DNA from: Gammaproteobacteria bacterium
GTDB lineage: Bacteria > Pseudomonadota > Gammaproteobacteria > Pseudomonadales > Pseudohongiellaceae
NCBI GenBank assembly: GCA_002706685.1
Contig: PALV01000023.1
Coordinates: 1-64,000, forward strand
DNA length: 64,000 nucleotides
Direction: 5' to 3'
A program made the position numbers and the translations under genes. Below are positions 18,499 to 27,003 of this stretch, in pieces. Each line of letters begins with the position of its first letter. Position 1 is the stretch's first letter. The notes below the pieces were generated by a model. The model did not search any database, was not told the origin of the DNA, and saw only the letters and a list, made by a program, of their open reading frames with translations.

Positions 18499-18559
18499 GG
18501 CTACCCCCTTCATGCTGTTGAGCTACGATAGCACAATATGGATATTTGGCCAGCAGCGT

Positions 18560-19207
18560 TCAGGCAGCTTCGGCGCTGATATCCTGAAAGGCTTTGACCA
18601 GCACATCGGGGTCCTGAGCGCCCGATATCAGGTATTTTTGATTGATGATAAAGGCCGGTACTGAGTTCACGCCCGCGCGCTGGTAGGTCGCCTCGTCTTC
18701 GCGGACGTCGTCAGCAAATTGATCGGACGCCAGCACCTTGCCCGCGGCTGTCACGTCCAGGCCGACAGTTTTAACGCAATCCAGCAGCACTTCATGGTCG
18801 GATACATCCAGGGCGCGCCCAAAGTAGGCCTCGAACAGGGCCTGTTTCATCGCGGTCTGCTGTCCCTGCTCTGCCGCCCACTTCACCAGACGATGCGCGT
18901 CAAAGGTATTGGCCGTCCTGCGCTCCTGTAACTTTTCAAAGTTGATTCCCAGCTCTTTGGCAATGCTCATCATATTGCCCTGCGCTTCGCGCATTTCGTC
19001 CTCACTGCGGCCGTATTTGCGGGCCAGCGCCGGCAGGATGGGTTCGCCCTGTCCACTCTGGGTGGGGTTCAGTTCAAAGGCATGCCAGTTGACTGTAAAC
19101 TCGTGCTCGGCTTCCAGCTGGGTCATGGCGCGCTCCAGACGGGCGTAACCAATGGCGCACCAGGGACAGGCAATGTCGGAAACTATGTCGATCTGGATGT
19201 TTGTCAT
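18560..19207 (-). CDS. DsbA-family oxidoreductase (FrnE-like)
   Basis: The 215-residue protein has the thioredoxin fold with an inserted helical domain. The N-terminal active site is CPWC in DIVSDIACPWCAIG, and the cis-Pro loop is SVPAFIINQKYLISGAQ near the C-terminus. This is the cytoplasmic FrnE/2-hydroxychromene-2-carboxylate-isomerase branch of DsbA, which acts in thiol-disulfide exchange and oxidative-stress resistance. GAGGAT lies six bases before the ATG at 19207; the frame upstream is a spurious extension. No signal peptide is present. Confidence 0.9.
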   Translation of the reverse strand: MTNIQIDIVSDIACPWCAIGYARLERAMTQLEAEHEFTVNWHAFELNPTQSGQGEPILPALARKYGRSEDEMREAQGNMMSIAKELGINFEKLQERRTANTFDAHRLVKWAAEQGQQTAMKQALFEAYFGRALDVSDHEVLLDCVKTVGLDVTAAGKVLASDQFADDVREDEATYQRAGVNSVPAFIINQKYLISGAQDPDVLVKAFQDISAEAA

Positions 19208-19292
19208 GTCAATATCCTCGCAATTCAGACAATGGCCGTATGCTAACACGGCAACTGGCTTGCCGGAGGATGGTGGTAACGCGGCTGCGGCG

Positions 19293-20201
19293 TCAGACTT
19301 CCTGACTTTCACGCACCAGCGCCATCAGCTGCGCGCGATTTTTTACGTAAGTCTTCTGATAGATGCGTGAAGAGTGATCCTTCACGGTCTGCAGCGAGAT
19401 AAACAGCTCATCGGCGATCTCCCTGTTGGTCTTGCCAGCGTAGATGCCCCTGAGTATGTCAGCCTCGCGCTTGCTGATACCGTGTTTGACCAGAAAATCA
19501 TCCAGCGACAGCTGAGGCCGCATCAATCCCTCGGTGGCCTGGTAGGTGTAGACAACAACCAGCGCGGTATTCAGCAGATAGAAGTACAACACGAATACCG
19601 TGTCGAAGTGCTGATAGTCTGTCAGCGAACTGAATACGGTCAGGTGCATAAGGCTAGCTGCAGCCGCGAGCGCTATCAACAGCCGACGCCCCTTGTCGGT
19701 GACTATTGCCTGCTTGCCAGTCGCTAGAGTTGCCGCTACCACCAGCAGACTGACCATTGCCAGCGATGAGCAAAATACCCGCACTCCGTCCATCAGCGGT
19801 GCCGCCCACAGGTACTGGCTAGCAAAAACGGCAGCACCTCCGGTAATGCTGACGCCCAGCAATAGCAGCCAGGACCGCTGCTGGACGCGCGCCACCCATA
19901 ACAGAACCATGATCAGGCTGATCAAAAGAAAAGGCGCCCCCATCTGCGCCACCAGGGTCGCCACACTCTCCACGTTGTCCATCTGCAAAAACCCGGACAG
20001 CAGAATATCGCTCCACAGGCTGTAATAGCCGTACACATACAACAGGATGAGAAAGTACTGCAGGTAGTGAAAGCTATTACTGTTGCGTGTCTGGCGAAAA
20101 CGAAACAGCACCAGCAAACCACCCGCTGTGATAGACAGGCACAGCATAAAGCTGATCCACAGAGGCAGGCTGCTGATGTTGAAGTTATTAAAAAGGCTCA
20201 T
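19293..20201 (-). CDS. Membrane-bound LuxR-type transcriptional regulator
   Basis: The 302-residue protein has about seven hydrophobic helices in residues 12-222 and a C-terminal LuxR/FixJ helix-turn-helix, ISKREADILRGIYAGKTNREIADELFISLQTVKDHSSRIYQKT (about 240-282). It resembles 7TM-sensor LuxR regulators that act directly from the membrane. It is transcribed away from the membrane protein gene at 20409, and two matched CTAC-N4-GTAG sites lie between them, pointing to control of that gene and itself. The signal is unknown. Confidence 0.85.
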   Translation of the reverse strand: MSLFNNFNISSLPLWISFMLCLSITAGGLLVLFRFRQTRNSNSFHYLQYFLILLYVYGYYSLWSDILLSGFLQMDNVESVATLVAQMGAPFLLISLIMVLLWVARVQQRSWLLLLGVSITGGAAVFASQYLWAAPLMDGVRVFCSSLAMVSLLVVAATLATGKQAIVTDKGRRLLIALAAAASLMHLTVFSSLTDYQHFDTVFVLYFYLLNTALVVVYTYQATEGLMRPQLSLDDFLVKHGISKREADILRGIYAGKTNREIADELFISLQTVKDHSSRIYQKTYVKNRAQLMALVRESQEV

Positions 20202-20270
20202 TAGCGCTCAAGGAATCTTGCCCGGGTAACTTGTGGTCTGGAATATAGCACCAGGCCACAATTATGACCC

Positions 20271-20320
20271 CCTACCAAAGTAGTAAATGGCATAAAAACA
20301 CAAATCACTACTTTGGTAGG
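20271..20320. promoter_or_regulatory. Twin dyad operators between divergent genes
   Basis: CCTACCAAAGTAGT (20271-20284) and ACTACTTTGGTAGG (20307-20320) are exact reverse complements, and each contains the dyad CTAC-N4-GTAG. Their centres are 36 bases apart. They sit 70 bases upstream of the LuxR gene start and 89 bases upstream of the GPDPase-membrane-like gene. The form suits a dimeric LuxR-type regulator. Confidence 0.65.
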
Positions 20321-20408
20321 TTTGCAGTATTGCGCATCAGACCTAGTGTTGGCATCACGAGAGCCCTGTCACTCTCCCTGCAAGACTCAACCAAAGGTGG
20401 AGATCGCC

Positions 20409-21086
20409 ATGAACGATGAATTACAGGACAACGTTTACAAAGAAGACTTCGAATTGGGCGTAGGAAATGCACTTGGGCGCGGCTGGTCCGAGATGCGGGA
20501 GAACTTCCTGGTATTCCTGCTGGCCGTTCTGGTCCTCACCGTTTTTATGATGCCGGTCAACATTGATGGTGACGACCATGGCGACGTCTCAGCCCTGATT
20601 GGTATCCTTGAGACGGCATACCTGGTTTTGCTGTACCCCATCATCAACTACGGCGCTGACATGATTTTCCTGCGAGGAGTGCGCGGCGACCAGGTAGAGG
20701 TGAAAAGCATCTTTGATGGCTTCGAGAATTACGTGAATGTCATTCTCGCGTCATTGCTGACAGCCGGCCTGATTGGCATTGGTCTGGTGGTTTTTATCAT
20801 CCCTGGTATTTATGTCGCCTGCCGTCTGGCGTTTGTCTCCTACCTTGTCATGGATGAAGACCTGGATCCGATCGCAGCCGTGGAAGCCAGCTGGCGCCTG
20901 ACCAGAGGACACACCTGGCGAATTTTCCTGCTGGCCATTGTGTCGATTTTTGTATTCGTTCTGGGCCTGGTATTGCTGATAGTGGGTGTATTCCCGGCGC
21001 TGATGTGGATCAAGGCTTCCTTTGCTGCACTGTATCTGGCAATCACTGGTGAAGAGGAAGTGGTTGAAACTGTCAGCGAAGACTAG
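20409..21086 (+). CDS. Membrane protein with glycerophosphodiesterase membrane-domain-like fold
   Basis: The 225-residue protein has about five to six membrane helices and the motif FVSYLVMDEDLDPIAAVEASWRLTRGHTWRIF (about 140-171). That motif is shared by DUF975 and the GPDPase membrane domain, where it marks a conserved cytoplasmic loop. There is no catalytic phosphodiesterase domain. GGTGGAG lies six bases before the ATG at 20409. It is probably controlled by the divergent membrane LuxR regulator. It may help membrane stress adaptation; that role is inference. Confidence 0.7.
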   Translation: MNDELQDNVYKEDFELGVGNALGRGWSEMRENFLVFLLAVLVLTVFMMPVNIDGDDHGDVSALIGILETAYLVLLYPIINYGADMIFLRGVRGDQVEVKSIFDGFENYVNVILASLLTAGLIGIGLVVFIIPGIYVACRLAFVSYLVMDEDLDPIAAVEASWRLTRGHTWRIFLLAIVSIFVFVLGLVLLIVGVFPALMWIKASFAALYLAITGEEEVVETVSED

Positions 21087-21107
21087 GTTCGACGGCGTTA
21101 GCCTCGT

Positions 21108-21524
21108 CTAGCGCCGCGACGACTGTTGTCTGGACTCGGCGGGGCTGCAGGTGCCAGCCTCGCAGTGTTCCCGCCCGGTGAGCAGGCGTGAGATACGATG
21201 CCGGTGCCGGGCGAAAAACAGATACACCCGATCAGCCACGGGCCGGATCAACGGCCAGCGCAACCAGTTTACCCGCCAGCCCTTGCCCGCCAGATCCCAG
21301 GCTCGCGCAGTCACATCAAGGCCATACAGCAGGGTTCCATCATCCGTTTCGCCATGCAGAATACGATCTGCCGCCACCGGATCAATATGCGGAAAACGCT
21401 CACCGAAATCCGGCTGGGTAATATCCTGGAGCTCCACCTGGCCCTGATGGTCCGCCGCAGCCAGCTGTTTCATTTCGGCTGCACAAAGCGGGCAACTGCC
21501 GTCGTAGAACACACGCAATTTCAT
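21108..21524 (-). CDS. DCC-family thiol-disulfide oxidoreductase (DUF393, YuxK-like)
   Basis: This 138-residue protein starts with the defining motif FYDGSCPLCAAEM, the D-x-x-C-x-x-C site of the DCC family, followed by QLAAADHQGQVELQDI and ILHGETDDGTLLYGLDV. The C-terminal part is basic (RHRHRISRLLTGREH) and Cys/Ser-rich. These proteins are presumed redox enzymes. It points away from the selenocysteine cassette. Confidence 0.85.
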   Translation of the reverse strand: MKLRVFYDGSCPLCAAEMKQLAAADHQGQVELQDITQPDFGERFPHIDPVAADRILHGETDDGTLLYGLDVTARAWDLAGKGWRVNWLRWPLIRPVADRVYLFFARHRHRISRLLTGREHCEAGTCSPAESRQQSSRR

Positions 21525-21662
21525 GCAAATCTCCGTAGTTAGGTCTGTTATTCAATTGTACGTCAGGAACCACGATCCCGATCAGGACGCCAGCCAGCCT
21601 GTTGCGGCTGGACAATTCCCCGGGGCGGCGCTACCTTTCAGGGTTATTGAACCCGTGAAAAC

Positions 21663-21668
21663 TATAAT
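21663..21668 (+). promoter_or_regulatory. Putative -10 box upstream of the selenocysteine cassette
   Basis: A consensus TATAAT lies 21 bases before the first ATG of the cassette. No good -35 is visible at 16-18 bases upstream, so an activator may be needed or the match may be chance. The space to the start leaves room for AAGG as a ribosome site. Confidence 0.35.
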
Positions 21669-21689
21669 TTTTCTTGATAAGGCAGCTCC

Positions 21690-23126
21690 ATGACTTCACT
21701 ACCAGCCGACGGCCTCATTGTTGTTGCCAAGGCAGACTGCCCTACCTGCCGGCTGATTGAACCATTACTGACCGAACTCTCCGCTGCTGGCCCGCTTCAG
21801 GTGCTCGTCCAGGATGACCCTGAATTTGCCGCCAGCCTGCCATCCACTCACTTCGACCAGAGCCTGGAACATTCCTGGCGGCTGAACACCGAGTTTGTCC
21901 CAACCCTGATACGTTTTGAAAATGGGCAGGAAACGGCGCGCACTTACGGCTGGGACAAAGCGGAATGGCGGGCGATCAGCGGTCTCACTGACCTGGGTGA
22001 AGAGCTGCCAGTCATGCGCCCCGGCTGCGGCTCTAAAACGCTGGAACCAGGCATCGCGGAGAAGCTCGAACTGGCGTTTGGCGATGTAAAGCTGCAATCG
22101 CGCGAGATTGATGTCAGCGCCGAAGATGATGACATTGAAGCCTGTTATGCCCGCGGCTGGAGTGATGGCCTGCCAGTGGTGCCGCCAACAGCGGTGCGCG
22201 TACTGCGCATGTTAAAAGGCACTCAGCGCGACCCACAGGAAGTCATTGGCATCATGCCGCCAGATCTGGTCCCGTGCACCGTAGAAAAAGTCGCCATCAA
22301 CGCCGTCATGGCCGGCTGCAAACCCGAATATATGCCTGTGCTGCTGGCAGCGCTGGAGGCGTCACTGGATGATGACTTTGGCCTGCATGGCCTGATCTGC
22401 ACCACCATGTTCGGCAGCCCCATGATCATGGTCAACGGTCCGATCGCCAAAGCCATCGGCATGAACTCCGGCAACAATGCCCTGGGACAGGGTAATCGCG
22501 CCAATGCAACGATTGGGCGTGCCTTGCAGCTCATCATTCGCAATGTGGGCGGCGGTCGACCCGGGGAAATCGACCGGGCCACGCTCGGCAATCCCGGCAA
22601 ATACACCTTCTGCTTTGCCGAAGCCGAGGACAGCGACTGGCTGCCTCTTGCACAGGAGCGCGGAATTCCGGCGGGTCGCTCCGCTGTCACTATTTTCCCT
22701 GGCGAGGGTGTGCAGGGCATCATTGATCAGAAGTCCCGCGACCCCGAGTCGCTGGCACGGTCTATCGCCGAATCATTGCGTGCAGTGGACAATGTCAAAC
22801 TGGCCATGGCGGGCGATGCCGTGCTGGTGGTGGCACCCGATCATGCACGTATTTTTATCGAGGCTGGCTGGTCCAAGCAGCGCCTGCGAGAGAAGCTGGA
22901 ACAGCTGCTGTTGGCACCGGGTGAAAACCTGGTGACCGGCGCCCGCGGCATGGCCGAGGGTATTCCGGAAAAATTCAGAGATAAACAGGTGCCCAAGTTC
23001 CGACCGGGCGGCCTGTTGATAGTCCGCGCCGGTGGCACAGCCGGCCTGTTTTCTGCGATCATCGCTGGCTGGGCCGCCTCTGGCCCGGTAGGCTCTTCAC
23101 CTGTCACACGAGAGGTTACTTTATGA
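21690..23126 (+). CDS. Thioredoxin-like protein fused to a UGSC-associated domain
   Basis: This 478-residue cytosolic protein has two parts. Residues 1-105 have a thioredoxin fold with CPTC at 17-20 and a cis-Pro loop FVPTLIRFENG. Residues about 150-478 form a large domain with RGWSDGLPVVPPT, LICTTMFGSPMIMVNGP, GNRANATIGRALQLIIRN and AMAGDAVLVVAPDHARIF, a pattern seen next to UGSC proteins. A short Cys-containing linker, RPGCGSKT (about 119-126), joins them. Its stop overlaps the selenoprotein start (ATGA), so the two are translationally coupled and probably form one redox system. The reaction is unknown. Confidence 0.7.
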   Translation: MTSLPADGLIVVAKADCPTCRLIEPLLTELSAAGPLQVLVQDDPEFAASLPSTHFDQSLEHSWRLNTEFVPTLIRFENGQETARTYGWDKAEWRAISGLTDLGEELPVMRPGCGSKTLEPGIAEKLELAFGDVKLQSREIDVSAEDDDIEACYARGWSDGLPVVPPTAVRVLRMLKGTQRDPQEVIGIMPPDLVPCTVEKVAINAVMAGCKPEYMPVLLAALEASLDDDFGLHGLICTTMFGSPMIMVNGPIAKAIGMNSGNNALGQGNRANATIGRALQLIIRNVGGGRPGEIDRATLGNPGKYTFCFAEAEDSDWLPLAQERGIPAGRSAVTIFPGEGVQGIIDQKSRDPESLARSIAESLRAVDNVKLAMAGDAVLVVAPDHARIFIEAGWSKQRLREKLEQLLLAPGENLVTGARGMAEGIPEKFRDKQVPKFRPGGLLIVRAGGTAGLFSAIIAGWAASGPVGSSPVTREVTL

Positions 23127-23674
23127 ACGAATCCATTCTGCTGGATCCGACGGCCGAGAACGCCCCGGCCGAGCGGGCCCGACTGCCCAGACCCGATAAT
23201 CTGGATGGCAAGGTCGTTGGTCTGCTGGACATTTCCAAACCGCGCGGCAATGTTTTCCTTGATCGCATCGAGGAGCAACTGTCGGCCATTGGCGTTTCGG
23301 TCAAACGCTACAGTAAACCCACATTCACCCGCCCTGCCCCGACTGAGCTCAAGCAGCAGATTGCGGGCGAAGTGGATGTGCTGGTGGAAGGTCTGGCTGA
23401 CTGAGGATCGTGCACGTCGTGCTGTATGCATGACATAGCCGATCTGGAGTCACGACAGATTCCGGGAGTTGGAGTTGCCTCCACTGAGTTTATTGATGCG
23501 GCAGCTGCACAATGCAAAACGCTGGGTTTCGATCCGGCCATGGTATTTGTGCCGCACCCGATTCAGAACCGCACCGATGCGGAAATGCGCACCCTGGCCG
23601 ACGAGGCTCTGGGTGAGATTCTGCGCCTGCTGTGTGCAGATCAAAACCTCGGCGGGACAGCCGGGCCCAGCTGA
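23123..23674 (+). CDS. UGSC-family selenoprotein with in-frame UGA
   Basis: The coding frame runs through TGA at 23402-23404 and continues without interruption to the TGA at 23672. This gives 183 residues with selenocysteine at 94. The junction reads VEGLAD-U-GSCTSCC, exactly the U-G-S-C motif that defines this selenoprotein family; many homologues have Cys at this place. Sequence on both sides is well-formed (GKVVGLLDISKPRGNVFLDRIEEQL before; GVGVASTEFIDAAAAQCKTLGFDPAMVFVPHPIQ after). It starts inside the stop of the thioredoxin-like gene and is followed directly by selA, selB and tRNA-Sec. Standard gene calling splits it at the UGA. The catalytic role is unknown; a thiol/selenol redox centre is inferred. 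Confidence 0.92.
23405..23433 (+). promoter_or_regulatory. Candidate bacterial SECIS hairpin
   Basis: Immediately after the UGA, UCGUGCA (23408-23414) can pair with UGCAUGA (23427-23433), leaving a 12-base loop CGUCGUGCUGUA whose second base is G. A tighter alternative is GCAC-GUC-GUGC (23412-23422). Both lie somewhat closer to the UGA than typical E. coli elements. A third, weaker hairpin is AUCUG/CAGAU at 23442-23460. Only pairing by eye supports this. Confidence 0.45.
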
Positions 23675-23695
23675 TCCAGTAAAGGGGGCGTGGAT

Positions 23696-25099
23696 GTGAG
23701 CAGCGCCCCCGGTACACGCCCACCTTCGGTTGACAAAACACTGGCCTGGCCAGGTGTTAAAGATTTGATCGCCTGCCATGGCCGCACACTGGTTCTGGAT
23801 GCACTGCGCTCAGGATTGCAGCGATGGCGCGACGGCCTGATTCATGATGAACAATCCCTGCTCTCTGATGTTCGCACCCGCCTGGAAGGCTGGCTGATGC
23901 CCTCCTTCAAGCCGGTTTTCAATCTGACTGGCACTGTCATTCACACCAATCTGGGACGTGCGCCCCTGCCACCTGAAGCCATTGAGGCAATGACCGCTGT
24001 CGCCAGCGGTGCGAGCAACCTGGAGTATGAGCTGGACAGCGGGCGGCGCGGCGACCGCGACGTTCATGTCGAAGACTGGATCTGCCGTCTGACCGGCGCG
24101 GAAGCAGCCACAGTCGTCAACAACAACGCTGCGTCAGTGCTGCTGGTACTGAACGCCCTCGCCTCGCGAAAGGAGGTCATTGTCTCGCGCGGGGAACTGA
24201 TCGAAATCGGTGGTTCATTCCGCCTGCCAGACATCATGGGGCGCGCTGGCTGCAAACTTCGCGAAGTCGGCACCACCAATCGAACACACACACATGACTA
24301 TGCCGATGCCATCGGCAAGTCGACCGCAATGCTTCTGAAAGCACACACCAGCAATTACGCGGTGCAGGGTTTCACCAGCAGCCTGAGCGAATCGGAGCTG
24401 GCTGCGATAGCCCATGATCATGGCATCCCCCTGGTGGTGGATCTGGGCAGTGGCTCGTTGATCGACATGCAGGAGCTGGGACTGCCGGCCGAACCAGTGG
24501 TTCGCGATGTATTGGCCCAGGGTGTCGATGTGGTCACCTTCAGCGGTGATAAACTGCTGGGCGGACCACAGGCCGGTATCATCGCCGGGCGCGCAGACCT
24601 GATTGCCCGTATTCGAAAAAGTCCGCTAAAACGCGCACTACGCTGCGACAAGCTTACGCTGGCCGCACTGTCCGCCGTGCTAAGGCTTTACGCCAACCCG
24701 GAGACACTCGCGCAGCGCATTCCTGCGCTGCGACTGCTGTCCCGGGAACAGACTGCTATCCAGACGACAGTTGAAGCTCTTTTGCCGGCGCTAAGATCCT
24801 GGACCGGCGACAGCATCGACGTTGATAGTACTGATACGCTCAGCCAGATTGGTTCCGGTTCCCAGCCCCTGGACCGACTGCCCAGTGCAGCACTGCGCCT
24901 GCGCAGCCAACAGGGCAACAAACGCGCCCGCAGTCGGGAGTTACGGGAACTGGCCAGCCAGTTGAGACAGCTGCCTGTGCCAGTCATAGGCCGCATAGCC
25001 GATGACAGTGTGCTGCTTGATTGTCGTTGCGTAGAAGACCCAGACACCCTTGCCAGCCAATGGCTGTCACATCGTTATGTGCCGGAGACAGCGGCTTGA
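23696..25099 (+). CDS. selA: L-seryl-tRNA(Sec) selenium transferase SelA
   Basis: SelA converts Ser-tRNA(Sec) to Sec-tRNA(Sec) using selenophosphate and pyridoxal phosphate. The 467-residue protein shows FNLTGTVIHTNLGRAPLP, VVNNNAASVLLVLNALA, SRGELIEIGGSFRLPDIM and the PLP-binding Lys286 in VVTFSGDKLLGGPQAGII, with KLTLAALSAVLRLY after it. Length matches the E. coli enzyme (463). I choose the GTG at 23696, seven bases after AGGGGG; an in-frame GTG at 23690 is too close to that site. It lies 21 bases after the selenoprotein stop, and its own stop overlaps selB. Confidence 0.95.
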   Translation: MSSAPGTRPPSVDKTLAWPGVKDLIACHGRTLVLDALRSGLQRWRDGLIHDEQSLLSDVRTRLEGWLMPSFKPVFNLTGTVIHTNLGRAPLPPEAIEAMTAVASGASNLEYELDSGRRGDRDVHVEDWICRLTGAEAATVVNNNAASVLLVLNALASRKEVIVSRGELIEIGGSFRLPDIMGRAGCKLREVGTTNRTHTHDYADAIGKSTAMLLKAHTSNYAVQGFTSSLSESELAAIAHDHGIPLVVDLGSGSLIDMQELGLPAEPVVRDVLAQGVDVVTFSGDKLLGGPQAGIIAGRADLIARIRKSPLKRALRCDKLTLAALSAVLRLYANPETLAQRIPALRLLSREQTAIQTTVEALLPALRSWTGDSIDVDSTDTLSQIGSGSQPLDRLPSAALRLRSQQGNKRARSRELRELASQLRQLPVPVIGRIADDSVLLDCRCVEDPDTLASQWLSHRYVPETAA

Positions 25100-26991
25100 T
25101 TATCGCGACCGCAGGTCATGTCGACCATGGCAAGACCACTCTCATCAAAGCTCTGACTGGCAAAGACACCGACCAGCTGGCTGAAGAAAAACGCCGTGGT
25201 CTGACCATCGACCTGGGATTTGCCTGGCTTCACGACAAGCAGGCAGGCGCGCTGTGCTTTGTTGACGTGCCGGGTCACGTGAAATTTATCCGCACCATGC
25301 TGGCTGGTCTGGCCGGTGCGCATGCCGCCCTGCTGGTGGTCGCCGCCGATGAAGGTCCGATGCCACAAACACGTGAACATCTCGCCCTGCTGGACCTGCT
25401 TGCTATTGATCGCGGAATCATCGTCATAAGCGCTGCAGATCGCGCCAGCCCGCAACAATTAGATGACTGTCTGGGCGCTATCCGGTCTCTCATCACGGAT
25501 AGCAGTCTGGCAGGCTCACCTGTTGTTGTAACGGATGCCGTCAGCGGCCTCGGGATGGGCGAACTGCAGACATGCATCAGGGAATTGGCCCTGACAAACC
25601 CGGCGCGCGCCACAGAGGGTTCACCCCGCTTCCTGATTGACCGGCGTTTCACGGTGCCAGGTGCAGGTTGTGTGGTTACAGGCACGCTTATGAATGGGAG
25701 GCTGAACTCAAAAGAACCAGTCGCACTGCAGCTGGCCGCCACTGAAGGCCAGCTGCGCCTACGAAGCATCCAGATTGACGGAGAACCGGCAACTGAAATC
25801 GTCGGCGGGCAACGCGGGGCCTTAAACCTGACGGGCGATATCAACGAGGCGCACCCACAGCGCGGTGACTGGCTTCTGGCTACCGACAAGGTGCAGACCA
25901 GTCAGCGACTGGATGTGCAGCTACGCATGCTCCCGGACCAAAATGTGCATCGTGGCACACTGCAGATTCTTAGCGGCGCCACAGCAGTCAGCGGTCGACT
26001 GGTCTGGCTGGAGGAGTCTTCCGGGTTGGCGCAACTGTTGCTCGACAAACCGGCGCACAGCATTGTCGGTGACACAGTGATCGTGCGTGAACCTGCGGCC
26101 AATATCACGCTGGCTGGTGGTCGTGTACTGGATCCGCAGGGGCGTCAACGCGGACGCAGCAAGCCCGGGTCGATTGCGCGGCTACGGGCACTGACTGGCA
26201 TCCGATCTGCCGCCGATGCGCTATCTATCGAGCTTCAACACCAGGCTGAGATTGAGTTACCCAAATTCGCGCAACGCTGGAATTTGAGCGAAGCGCAGTG
26301 CAACAAGCTATTGGCAGGGTCCGATGTCGTTAAACTGGGTGATATGGTTCTCAGCCAAAACCGATGGCAAAAATCACAATTGCTGTTGTTGGAGTTTCTG
26401 ACAAAGGCACACGCTTCACAACCTGAACAGCTGGGCACACACCAGCAGTCTGTGCTAAGAGCTGCAATACCTGAACTATCGCCAGCGACCGGCCTGGCCC
26501 TCATCAAACAATTGCTGAACGACGGGCAGCTCCGGCGACACGGCAGCATCCTGGCACTGCCTGATCATCAGCCACAACTGCCGGTTGAGGATCAAAAGTA
26601 TTGGCCACAGATTCGTGACATCATCAGCAAGGCGGGATTACGTCCGCCAATTGTCGGAGAGCTCGGCGATCAGTTGGGATTGCAGCGAGACGAGATGCTC
26701 GAGATCATGCAGCGCCTGCAGACATGGGGATACGTGCTGCCAGTGGCTCCCAATCGCTTCTATCTGCCCGAGCAACTGGATGACCTTGCCGCGGTGGCAC
26801 AGCAGCTTTGCCATAATAGCAGTGACGGCGGTTTTCTAGCTGCCGAGTATCGTGACCTTTCAGGTATAGGCCGTAACCTGACCATCAAGGTGCTTGAGTA
26901 TCTGGATCGCGCAGGTGTGACATACTACCGCGATGAACGAAGATACCTGCAGGCAGCCTGGCGTGAGGAGGCCGGTCCGGGCAAGTGTTAA
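25096..26991 (+). CDS. selB: Selenocysteine-specific elongation factor SelB
   Basis: SelB delivers Sec-tRNA(Sec) to UGA codons that carry a SECIS hairpin. The 631-residue protein starts IIATAGHVDHGKTTL (G1), has RGLTIDLGF (switch I/G2), FVDVPGHVKFI (G3) and a degenerate G4 region (VISAADRAS), then EF-Tu-like barrels and C-terminal winged-helix repeats (about 370-631) that bind the SECIS. I start it at TTG 25096, where the canonical N-terminus begins and which overlaps the selA stop (TTGA). GGAG lies about nine bases upstream. The frame further upstream lies inside selA and adds nothing. The E. coli homologue has 614 residues. Confidence 0.95.
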   Translation: MIIATAGHVDHGKTTLIKALTGKDTDQLAEEKRRGLTIDLGFAWLHDKQAGALCFVDVPGHVKFIRTMLAGLAGAHAALLVVAADEGPMPQTREHLALLDLLAIDRGIIVISAADRASPQQLDDCLGAIRSLITDSSLAGSPVVVTDAVSGLGMGELQTCIRELALTNPARATEGSPRFLIDRRFTVPGAGCVVTGTLMNGRLNSKEPVALQLAATEGQLRLRSIQIDGEPATEIVGGQRGALNLTGDINEAHPQRGDWLLATDKVQTSQRLDVQLRMLPDQNVHRGTLQILSGATAVSGRLVWLEESSGLAQLLLDKPAHSIVGDTVIVREPAANITLAGGRVLDPQGRQRGRSKPGSIARLRALTGIRSAADALSIELQHQAEIELPKFAQRWNLSEAQCNKLLAGSDVVKLGDMVLSQNRWQKSQLLLLEFLTKAHASQPEQLGTHQQSVLRAAIPELSPATGLALIKQLLNDGQLRRHGSILALPDHQPQLPVEDQKYWPQIRDIISKAGLRPPIVGELGDQLGLQRDEMLEIMQRLQTWGYVLPVAPNRFYLPEQLDDLAAVAQQLCHNSSDGGFLAAEYRDLSGIGRNLTIKVLEYLDRAGVTYYRDERRYLQAAWREEAGPGKC

Positions 26992-27003
26992 GTTGCCATA
27001 CAT

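Noticed and set aside
23426..23674. Separate small gene starting at ATG 23426
   Set aside because: It is the in-frame continuation of the selenoprotein after the UGA, has no ribosome site, and begins within the UGSC motif region.
25021..25095. Longer SelB N-terminus inside selA
   Set aside because: The extra residues come from the selA coding region in another frame; SelB proteins begin at the IIATAGHVDHGKT strand.
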